From: Verrucomicrobiales bacterium
GTDB lineage: Bacteria > Verrucomicrobiota > Verrucomicrobiia > Limisphaerales > UBA9464
Length of the DNA: 5,143 bases
Direction: 5' to 3'
Assembly: GCA_003445095.1 (NCBI GenBank)
Contig: DLVS01000387.1
Location: 1 to 5,143 of the forward strand
Numbering within the stretch: position 1 is the stretch's first letter; each line of letters starts with the position of its first letter. The translations under genes were made by a program, and so were the position numbers. Under the pieces are notes generated by a model. That model was not told the origin of the DNA and did not search any database. It saw only the letters and a list, made by a program, of their open reading frames with translations. Shown here one piece after another: positions 1 through 5,143 of this stretch.

Positions 1-152
1 GTGAATTCGCCCCCGGCTGCCTCTAGTCCTTCGCCCAGCCGAGTTACCTCCGCTCGGTCCAAGCACACATTCCAGGTCCCGTCGGCGCGTTTTTCGGCGA
101 CGTGAAACTTTACCGAGTTGGTTCCAACATCGATGACTGCGAATCGTGACAT
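1..152 (-). CDS. Ppx/GppA-family phosphatase, N-terminal fragment (runs off left edge)
   Basis: The reverse strand encodes an intact 50-residue N-terminus beginning MSRFAVIDVGTNSVKFHVAE. This is the phosphate-1 signature of the actin-like (ASKHA) exopolyphosphatase / guanosine pentaphosphate phosphatase family, which usually reads D-[ILV]-G-[ST]-N-S. The later segment DRAEVTRLGEGL matches the conserved strand and loop that follow it in the family. Family members hydrolyse terminal phosphate from polyphosphate and/or convert pppGpp to ppGpp in the cytoplasm. Members are about 300 residues (short form) to 500 residues (long form), so most of the protein lies outside the window. Ppx and GppA cannot be told apart from this fragment, so no symbol is given. 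The ATG at 152-150 is supported by a purine-rich ribosome-binding site 6 nt upstream. The gene lies downstream of the delta-60 gene in the same orientation, but the 455-bp gap argues against simple co-transcription. Confidence 0.85.
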   Translation of the reverse strand, partial: MSRFAVIDVGTNSVKFHVAEKRADGTWNVCLDRAEVTRLGEGLEAAGGEF

Positions 153-327
153 GTAAATCCTCTCACGCGAGACCGACCAACTGTTTCAATCCCCGCGGGT
201 AACTGATGTTGTCGAATCCCGGTGTTCGCCTCGAATCGGGGCGACGGCACAATCGTCGGGTCATGCTTCAGGCAGGATATTGAGAACCTAGAAATCGCAA
301 ACTTTATTCCTCAACCGCGTTAGCGGG
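153..327. other. Probable leader/promoter region of the Ppx/GppA gene, with small hairpins
   Basis: No supported gene lies here. The stretch is the immediate upstream region of the minus-strand phosphatase gene, so its promoter is likely here, but I found no pair of boxes near the sigma-70 consensus at the right spacing. It contains several short inverted repeats. CCCGCGGG is a perfect palindrome at 192-199. An imperfect hairpin spans 218-240, with CCCG pairing to CGGG outside and GTTCG pairing to CGAAT inside, including one G-U pair. A 5-bp stem CGACG/CGTCG lies at 242-246 and 254-258. The word TCGAATC occurs twice (212-218 and 231-237). In GC-rich DNA such small structures can arise by chance. 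No known riboswitch was recognised. Confidence 0.4.
159..164 (-). promoter_or_regulatory. Shine-Dalgarno sequence of the Ppx/GppA gene
   Basis: On the reverse strand GAGAGG lies 6 nt before the ATG at 152-150. This is a canonical position and composition and fixes the start codon. Neither of the other two genes in the window has a comparable site. Confidence 0.7.
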
Positions 328-330
328 TTG
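312..330. other. Imperfect hairpin, possible weak terminator or processing site
   Basis: CAACCGC (312-318) pairs with GCGGGTTG (323-330) around a GTTA loop, giving a 7-bp stem with one bulged G. It lies about 280 nt beyond the stop of the 906-residue minus-strand gene. Read on the minus strand it is followed by AGGAATAAAGTTT, which is AT-rich but not a true U-tract. It could end transcription of the long gene before the phosphatase leader, or be a chance structure. Confidence 0.3.
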
Positions 331-607
331 TCTCAATTGTTAAGACTGACAAGAGGCTTGAGGGCGTCCGTCTGCCCAAATGGCGCGGCGCGCCCAAAAC
401 GGAGGAAGTCGCGGGTTCCCGTTGCCCCTTTGTCCCTTCCACGGCTCGAATCCACCGCGATCGACATTCCGCCTGGAGTGAAGCATCGGGCGTTGGGTCA
501 ACTGCGCCTGATTAATTTCCCCGTTCCCGCCTTTGATGCCCAAGACGAGTTTGTGGATTAAACCAGTCGCCGTTCCCGCCGCTGAATTCGTGGTGCCTGG
601 GCACGAC
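328..607. other. Unexplained GC-rich intergenic stretch, no supported gene
   Basis: This lies between the stop of the delta-60 gene (608-610) and the leader of the phosphatase gene. A plus-strand frame is open from a TTG at 328 to a TAA at 559-561 (77 codons). It has no Shine-Dalgarno, a composition rich in Arg and Pro with no recognisable fold, and no ATG start, so I do not call it a gene. A minus-strand frame is also open throughout, which in GC-rich DNA weakens the coding case further. The word CCGTTCCCGCC occurs at 521-531 and 570-580, with a related GTTCCCGTTGCC near 418. A tiny GTGC/GCAC hairpin lies at 593-604. The stretch may be an untranslated 3' region, a degraded or interspersed repeat, or an RNA gene. 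The sequence alone does not decide. Confidence 0.35.
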
Positions 608-3328
608 TCAAGGCGCCGGTTGGATCTGCAACTCCAAGAACTGGCTCGGCGCCGTGGCTGGAGCGACGACTTCCTGGATAAACCCGTCGCCCGGCAAGGA
701 ACCGACCGGTAATGTGTCCCGCTGATCAAGCGTCGCTCGGCGCTGAACTTCGTATGTGCGTTCGGTGTGCGTGGTGACTTCAGCGACGAACTGGTTTCCC
801 ACGACTTGAGGATGATTCCACCGGAGATCCGAATCCGGCAGCAACCGGCGGATCCGCTGGTTGTGCCCTTCTGGAATCGGACCCAGTCCTCCAGAGATCG
901 CGACCAAGACCTCGCCCTCCGGCAAGACGACCACAGCATTGATATCAGGACCATTCATGGGCGTACCCACTTCCGCGAAGAAAGCAAAGTCGCGAGTCCC
1001 ATCGCCCCGCCAGCGAATCAGCTCACGGGGTCTCATCCGAGTGCGCGTGGCGATCACTCCTCCGTCCGGCAGTCTCGCCATGCGATACCCCAAGTCGATT
1101 CGTGAAGAAGTCGTATCATCCACGTGAATGACGTCGAATTGGGCTATGATTTGCCCATCTTCGGAGACACGGCGTGGGGGGACACCCACGAGTAAAGTGT
1201 GTTCCGGCTCGACGAAAAGATAACGAACCCCATTCGTGACTCGGGCGAACACAGGATCGATGGATCCGTTCTCAAGCAGTCGCACCAGACCTAGCGGTGA
1301 AGGCACGGGGCCCGTGGCATAGGTGCGTTCGCCGGCGACGAGCAGCCGCCCCTGGAGGTCGAACTCCAGTTGGTCCACTCCGTGCCAAGGTTCCAACGGT
1401 GATTGGAATGTGGGATCCACGGATAGATTGGCCGTCAGGCGTACCAAACCTCTCACCGGAATGCCGGCGACATTGGTGAATGCCCCTCCGACCAGATAGC
1501 CGCCCTCAGGAGTGGGAAGGACCGTCATCACCTGCGGACGTTCAAAGCGGGGAAATTCGCGGCTGACTCTTTGGCCGTTGGAATCCAATTCCGCCAACCC
1601 CGTGGCCGGAAGCCCCGCGAATTCGGTGAATTGACCTGCAACCAGAATTCCACCGTCGGGCAACAGCCGAAGACTTTCGACTTCGCCATTGCCCCGGACG
1701 ACACCGCCAGTTCCAAAGCTCGGGTCAAAGTTCCCGTCGGCAGTAATGCGCGCGACCATGATCTGTCGAAGAGTCGTGCCCGAAGACCAGATGCCCCCGC
1801 CGACTAACATACGGCCGTCGGACCGAGGAACCATTTGGATGACCCGGGGGAAATTAGTCATCACCCTTTCGAAAGACGGATCAACTTGTCCAAGACGCGG
1901 GCTGCGCGTGGCCAGCTCGACGGTCCTAAAATCGATTCGGTTCGTGCCCAAATCATTGCTGGCGACCAGTGAGAATTCGCCGAGCTCCGCGCCAGTAGAG
2001 ATCGGCAAACGTAGTCCGCGGTTGGTCGCTCCCGGTACCGGCGCGCCATCCCGATACCATTGCAATTCTGGCGGTGGATAACCTGTCACTCGAGCGGCCA
2101 AATGGAGGAATTCGTTGGTGCCAACGCGCGGAGGCGACTGGTTGATTTCCAACGCAGGGACCGCGGGGATTGGTTCCCAGGCGAAGATTCGCGCCAACCT
2201 AGGTCGAGCGACTCCATTCACGGAATCGAAGTTGCCGGCAAACCAGAGGCGCCCCGATTCATCGGCAGCCATGGTTCGGACCATCACTCGATTGGTATGC
2301 GTGAGCGTGACTGAAAAGGTCGCATCGACGGAACCATCCGAGTTTAGCCGTACCAAGCCGGCGGCCGGTGTTTCGCCCCAAGAATCAAAGATTCCTCCGA
2401 CGATCATCCGACCGTCCGGTTGAACGAGAGGCGGCCAGCCGTAATCCTCGCCGTACCGTTTGATCTCGGAAGCGACTGTTCCATCGGATCGGATTACGAC
2501 GAGCCGAGAATTGGGAAGTCCGTCGGTCGATGGCAGCCGAAGTCCCACCACCACCGAGTCGTCGAGCCCCAAGGCCAACGAGTAAGGCAAGCGGGTGAGA
2601 GCATTCGTTTCGTTCAAGGCCACGCCCAAAACGGGTCCTGGATTCCAATCTGGATCAGGGATGCCGTTGGTCGTGAAGCGAACCAGCCCGAGCCGGTCAA
2701 TTCCGCCCGCCCGATAAAAGTTCCCCACCACGATGAAGCGCCCCTGGCGATCCTGCACCGCGGTGGGAAAGACGGCACCAGACTGGACGAATCCCGCGCC
2801 GTCAGAGAATGGGGCGTGATTGAACCAGCGATGGAGCATAAACTTGTAATCGACATTTCCATCCGGAGCCGCTCGACCGACTCCCTCGACCACCACTGAT
2901 CCATCGTCTTGCGGAAAATCATAGTAGGGTGCCACCAGCAAAAAACTGGGGACCGGCCGAATTGTCCCGTCCGGCTGCTCGAGGTAGGAGGCAGGCGAGC
3001 CCCGAACAACCCAGCCGCCAAAAGGAGTTGCCGTCAGCGCCAGTGGGACTGGAACCGGCGAGTTGAGGCGCCAGCTCTCATCAAGGCTGCCGTCTTCGCG
3101 AAACCGGCGAAAGCGCGTGCCTGGACTTGAGAAATAGACATCGCCATCCTTTACGGTCAGTCGCGAAACCACCCCGCTGACAATGCTCGGATCCGGATCG
3201 AATCGGGTGTCTAGCTCGCCCGGCGTAAAGGCGAGAAGCTCAGAACCGATCGCGACGAGAGCCAGGGCATTGCAAAGCTGATGGGCGAGTTTGCTGGGCC
3301 GGGAGATTGATCGGAGGCGCGAGTCCAT
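608..3328 (-). CDS. Exported delta-60-repeat (beta-propeller-like) protein with a central Ig-like domain
   Basis: The 906-residue protein starts at the first in-frame ATG after an upstream in-frame TGA. It has a plausible though weak Sec signal: basic residues at 4-13, a hydrophobic stretch at about 18-34, then FTPGELDTRF, the usual start of mature delta-60 proteins. Two blocks of repeats follow, recognisable by the alternation of a PDGR-I-V-GG-F-type strand pair and an L-x-R-L-x-x-DG-S-x-D-x-x-F turn. Turn motifs fall near residues 40, 80, 157, 221, 282 and 331, then 480, 531, 584, 634, 687, 723, 776 and 832. Residues about 390-472 form an Ig-like domain (GYPPPELQWYRDG) in which both canonical cysteines are replaced (Ala412, Leu454). 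The tail (about 845-906, with TYEVQRR) resembles a degenerate form of the C-terminal beta domain common in Verrucomicrobial exported proteins. There is no PEP-CTERM, LPXTG or transmembrane anchor. No enzymatic motif is seen. A binding or surface role is an inference. There is no Shine-Dalgarno before the start. It is divergent from the esterase gene. Confidence 0.87.
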   Translation of the reverse strand: MDSRLRSISRPSKLAHQLCNALALVAIGSELLAFTPGELDTRFDPDPSIVSGVVSRLTVKDGDVYFSSPGTRFRRFREDGSLDESWRLNSPVPVPLALTATPFGGWVVRGSPASYLEQPDGTIRPVPSFLLVAPYYDFPQDDGSVVVEGVGRAAPDGNVDYKFMLHRWFNHAPFSDGAGFVQSGAVFPTAVQDRQGRFIVVGNFYRAGGIDRLGLVRFTTNGIPDPDWNPGPVLGVALNETNALTRLPYSLALGLDDSVVVGLRLPSTDGLPNSRLVVIRSDGTVASEIKRYGEDYGWPPLVQPDGRMIVGGIFDSWGETPAAGLVRLNSDGSVDATFSVTLTHTNRVMVRTMAADESGRLWFAGNFDSVNGVARPRLARIFAWEPIPAVPALEINQSPPRVGTNEFLHLAARVTGYPPPELQWYRDGAPVPGATNRGLRLPISTGAELGEFSLVASNDLGTNRIDFRTVELATRSPRLGQVDPSFERVMTNFPRVIQMVPRSDGRMLVGGGIWSSGTTLRQIMVARITADGNFDPSFGTGGVVRGNGEVESLRLLPDGGILVAGQFTEFAGLPATGLAELDSNGQRVSREFPRFERPQVMTVLPTPEGGYLVGGAFTNVAGIPVRGLVRLTANLSVDPTFQSPLEPWHGVDQLEFDLQGRLLVAGERTYATGPVPSPLGLVRLLENGSIDPVFARVTNGVRYLFVEPEHTLLVGVPPRRVSEDGQIIAQFDVIHVDDTTSSRIDLGYRMARLPDGGVIATRTRMRPRELIRWRGDGTRDFAFFAEVGTPMNGPDINAVVVLPEGEVLVAISGGLGPIPEGHNQRIRRLLPDSDLRWNHPQVVGNQFVAEVTTHTERTYEVQRRATLDQRDTLPVGSLPGDGFIQEVVAPATAPSQFLELQIQPAP
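1913..2161 (-). other. Ig-like domain within the delta-60 protein, lacking the disulfide
   Basis: Residues about 390-472 carry the I-set-like pattern G-x-P-P-P-x-L-x-W-Y-R-D-G with the core tryptophan at 424, and the F-strand-like EFSLVASNDLG at 451-461. The two cysteines of classical Ig domains are absent, which is common in bacterial versions. The domain separates six upstream repeats from about seven downstream ones. Boundaries are approximate. Confidence 0.75.
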
Positions 3329-3492
3329 GGTCGAGGTTTCAATCTGAAATTGCGTAGCTCGTCACTACCGGTGAACCGACCTTGGGGCAACGCCGAATTG
3401 TTCGCGTTAATCGAAACGTCGCATCCCGGGATCGAGAGCCGAATTCATGGGTCGCGGATTGACCGTGACGCGGTCTTCGGGTTCAACAAGAC
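3329..3492. promoter_or_regulatory. Divergent intergenic region between the delta-60 and esterase genes
   Basis: These 164 bp must hold, or overlap, the promoters of both genes, which are transcribed away from each other. I found no sigma-70-like -35/-10 pair good enough to mark. A TTGACC at 3459-3464 has no -10 box at 17 bp. The region contains a perfect 10-bp palindrome ATCCCGGGAT (3423-3432) and the inverted repeat GACCG-N5-CGGTC (3461-3475). Neither start codon has a Shine-Dalgarno sequence upstream. Shared regulation of the two exported proteins is possible but unproven. Confidence 0.45.
3461..3475. repeat. Inverted repeat GACCG-N5-CGGTC just upstream of the esterase start
   Basis: Perfect 5-bp arms flank a TGACG loop, ending 17 nt before the ATG at 3493. 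It could be a small operator half-site pair or an mRNA hairpin near the ribosome entry site. The arms are short enough to occur by chance. Confidence 0.3.
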
Positions 3493-5064
3493 ATGCTCAT
3501 TCGCCACTCTAGGGTGTCCACCGTTGGATTTCACCTCCTTGCCTGTCTCCTCTTTGTTGTCGCCTCCGTCGCCAGGGCCGAGGTGCAGTTGCATCCTACC
3601 TTTTCCGATCACGCCGTTCTTCAGCGCGATCTCAAGGTGCCCATCTGGGGCACGGCGGCGGACGGCGAAAAAGTCACGGTGGAATTCGCCGGCCAGAAAC
3701 GATCCACCGTCGCTAAGAATGGCCACTGGATGGTGACGTTGCGCCCCCTGCGTGCCAATGCGGTCGGCGGTGTGTTGAAGGCGACGGGACCTTCCAACAG
3801 CGCTCAGATTCAAGACGTCGTCGTCGGTGAGGTCTGGGTGTGTTCGGGGCAATCGAACATGGAATGGCCGATGTCCCGCAGTTTCGAGCCCGCGGGTGAC
3901 ATTGCGGCGAGTGCCAACCCGAATTTGCGGTTGTTCACCGTAACCAAGCGCCGTTCGTCCGAGATTAAGACCGACCTCGCCTACGCACCGCATGCCTGGG
4001 TGTTGGCCGCGCCTGATACGGTCCGAAACTTCTCGGCGGTTGGATATTACTTCGGTCGCGATCTGGTGGCCGCGCTGAAGGGTGTTCCAGTGGGTATCAT
4101 TCACACCAGCTGGGGTGGTTCGCCGGCGGAAGTTTGGATGCGTTTGGGCGTTCTGGAGGCGGATTCAGATTATCGCGCCAAGATTCTCGAGCCGGGTGCG
4201 GCGAATCGGTCAAAGTGGGAACAAGCTGTCGCCGCGTGGGAACAGCGTAAGAAGGACGCCGAGGGGAAGGGCGCAACGTTTACGGAAGGGCGTCCCGGAC
4301 AACCCTGGCAGCCCGGCGAACTCTACGCGGGAATGCTCGCCAACATCATCCCGTATGGCATTCGCGGCGCTATTTGGTACCAGGGAGAATCCAACGCTGG
4401 CCAAGCGTGGCAATACCGGCGGCTCTTCGCCGACATGATCAAGAATTGGCGCGCCGATTGGGGTCAAGGCGACTTTCCGTTTTATGCGGTGCAACTGGCG
4501 CCGTGGGATCGGAACAAGAAGCGCGACCTGAATGTCATTGCCGCGGAGATTGTGGACAGCGATTGGGCCCAATTGCGAGAAGCACAGAACTACGTGGCGA
4601 AGACGCTGCCCAAAGTCGATGTGGCTGTGATCACTGATGTCGGCGACAAAGACGACATCCATCCGACCAAAAAGGCACCGGTCGGAGAGCGGCTGGCTCG
4701 TCTCGCTCGCGCCCAGGTGTACGGCGAAAAGATTTTAGCTCATGGCCCGCGGCTGAAGTCTTCCGAGTTCAACGATTCCTTCGTGCGTCTGACATTCGCC
4801 GATACCGGCAAGGGGTTGATGGCACTCAACGGAGCAACGTTAACGGGCTTTATCGTTGCCGGCTCTGATCAGCAATGGCATCCCGCCCAAGCTCGCATCG
4901 ACGACGCGAAGCATGTGGTGGTGCAGAGCGACGCGGTGTCGCGCCCGGTCGCGGTTCGGTACGGGTGGAATGACTATCCGGTGGGCAATTTGGCCAACAG
5001 CGAAGGGCTCCCGGCGTCGCCATTTCGTACCGACACTTGGCCGGTGAGCACACAACCGAAATAA
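3493..5064 (+). CDS. Secreted sialate O-acetylesterase-family (SASA, SGNH-type) carbohydrate esterase
   Basis: This complete 523-residue protein removes O-acetyl groups from a glycan. The family includes 9-O-acetyl-sialate esterases, and many environmental homologues sit in polysaccharide-degradation loci, so the real substrate is open. A Sec signal peptide spans residues 1-29 (hydrophobic 11-27, ARA before Glu30), predicting periplasmic or extracellular location. An N-terminal beta domain (about 30-108, LHPTFSDHAVLQRDLKVPIWG) is typical of the family. The SGNH motifs follow: VWVCSGQSNMEWPM with nucleophile Ser121; GIIHTSWGGSPAEVWM (201-216); the oxyanion-type IWYQGESN (294-301); FPFYAVQLAPW (328-338); and the DxxH block DKDDIHP giving Asp387/His390. 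A C-terminal beta domain (about 410-515) ends with RYGWNDYPVGNL, also characteristic. Length is normal and no lesion is seen. The ATG is chosen because it gives the full signal peptide, although no Shine-Dalgarno precedes it. LLAC at 15-18 resembles a lipobox but lies inside the hydrophobic core, so lipoprotein processing is less likely. Confidence 0.93.
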   Translation: MLIRHSRVSTVGFHLLACLLFVVASVARAEVQLHPTFSDHAVLQRDLKVPIWGTAADGEKVTVEFAGQKRSTVAKNGHWMVTLRPLRANAVGGVLKATGPSNSAQIQDVVVGEVWVCSGQSNMEWPMSRSFEPAGDIAASANPNLRLFTVTKRRSSEIKTDLAYAPHAWVLAAPDTVRNFSAVGYYFGRDLVAALKGVPVGIIHTSWGGSPAEVWMRLGVLEADSDYRAKILEPGAANRSKWEQAVAAWEQRKKDAEGKGATFTEGRPGQPWQPGELYAGMLANIIPYGIRGAIWYQGESNAGQAWQYRRLFADMIKNWRADWGQGDFPFYAVQLAPWDRNKKRDLNVIAAEIVDSDWAQLREAQNYVAKTLPKVDVAVITDVGDKDDIHPTKKAPVGERLARLARAQVYGEKILAHGPRLKSSEFNDSFVRLTFADTGKGLMALNGATLTGFIVAGSDQQWHPAQARIDDAKHVVVQSDAVSRPVAVRYGWNDYPVGNLANSEGLPASPFRTDTWPVSTQPK

Positions 5065-5143
5065 CGTCTCCGGGCTGAGCACTCATGGTAGGAGTCTGGT
5101 CAAGTGTTCAACCCGATTTTGAACCGCTAATGGCCGCTAATCT
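5065..5143. other. 3' flank of the esterase gene
   Basis: No gene starts here and no GC-rich hairpin followed by a T-run is visible within the 79 bp. Only weak short pairings such as ACTC/GAGT occur. Transcription termination probably lies beyond the edge, or is Rho-dependent. Confidence 0.4.
5124..5141. repeat. Start of a short-period tandem repeat (CCGCTAAT at 10-bp spacing), cut by the window end
   Basis: CCGCTAAT occurs at 5124-5131 and again at 5134-5141, separated by GG, giving a period of 10 bp. The array is preceded by GATTTTGAA and continues into CT at the edge, so more copies may follow. I recall similarly patterned intergenic arrays (AACC followed by near-10-bp repeats of a short word) in Verrucomicrobial and Planctomycetal DNA, but could not verify this. 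Two copies alone are modest evidence. Confidence 0.5.

Noticed and set aside
328..561. 77-codon plus-strand open frame with a TTG start
   Set aside because: It has no ribosome-binding site, no ATG and no fold or motif. The opposite strand is also open. The stretch is kept only as an unexplained intergenic region.
608..700. PEP-CTERM or other sorting tag at the C-terminus of the delta-60 protein
   Set aside because: The C-terminus ends FLELQIQPAP with no hydrophobic helix, basic tail or LPXTG-like motif.
340..954. 204-codon minus-strand open frame overlapping the end of the delta-60 gene
   Set aside because: It is a different frame of the same strand as the well-supported 906-residue gene. 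Its product is rich in Arg, Ser and Trp with no recognisable domain. It is a frame shadow in GC-rich DNA.
2420..2899. 159-codon plus-strand open frame antisense to the delta-60 gene
   Set aside because: It is a shadow of the repeat-protein coding sequence, with a low-complexity charged product and no start signals.
3535..3546. Possible lipobox LLAC in the esterase signal peptide (residues 15-18)
   Set aside because: The hydrophobic core continues well past the cysteine, and a clean ARA signal peptidase I site follows at residues 27-29. Type I cleavage fits better, though lipidation is not fully excluded.
3445..4104. 219-codon minus-strand open frame antisense to the esterase start
   Set aside because: It is antisense to the signal peptide and SGNH motif region of a clear enzyme gene, and its translation has no recognisable domain.
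1..5143. Defence system, CRISPR array, insertion sequence, tRNA or phage module
   Set aside because: No spaced direct repeats of CRISPR size, transposase or nuclease motifs, tRNA-like cloverleaf or terminal inverted repeats were seen on either strand. The content is ordinary metabolism and exported proteins.

Overview
The window holds two complete protein genes and the first 50 codons of a third. It looks like the chromosome of a GC-rich, heterotrophic Gram-negative bacterium. The best guess is Verrucomicrobiota (Limisphaerales/Pedosphaera-like) or a related PVC lineage. That rests on gene content: a large exported delta-60-repeat protein interrupted by an Ig-like domain, beside a secreted sialate O-acetylesterase-type SGNH esterase. 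No rRNA or other phylogenetic marker is present, so the placement is an inference.

Layout. Positions 1-152 (minus) are the N-terminus of a Ppx/GppA-type phosphatase, running off the left edge and preceded by a good Shine-Dalgarno sequence. Positions 153-607 are a 455-bp non-coding gap with several imperfect hairpins and a GC-rich stretch (328-607) of unknown nature. Positions 608-3328 (minus) encode a 906-residue exported protein made of about 13 delta-60-like repeats, with an Ig-like domain splitting them into two blocks. Positions 3329-3492 are a short divergent intergenic region. Positions 3493-5064 (plus) encode a 523-residue signal-peptide-bearing esterase with all expected SGNH motifs. 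Positions 5065-5143 are a 3' flank whose last bases contain two copies of an 8-bp word at a 10-bp period, cut by the window end.

How the genes relate. The repeat protein and the esterase are divergently transcribed and both appear exported. Co-regulation is possible, but neither a convincing promoter nor an operator is visible between them. The esterase probably deacetylates a glycan (sialic acid or acetylated plant or algal polysaccharide). The repeat protein may be a surface or extracellular binding protein. The phosphatase is a housekeeping/stringent-response-type enzyme and probably has its own transcription unit.

I see no mobile element, CRISPR array, tRNA or defence system. The main items for a second look are the periodic repeat at the right edge, the unexplained 328-607 stretch, and the two-block architecture around the Ig-like domain of the 906-residue protein.
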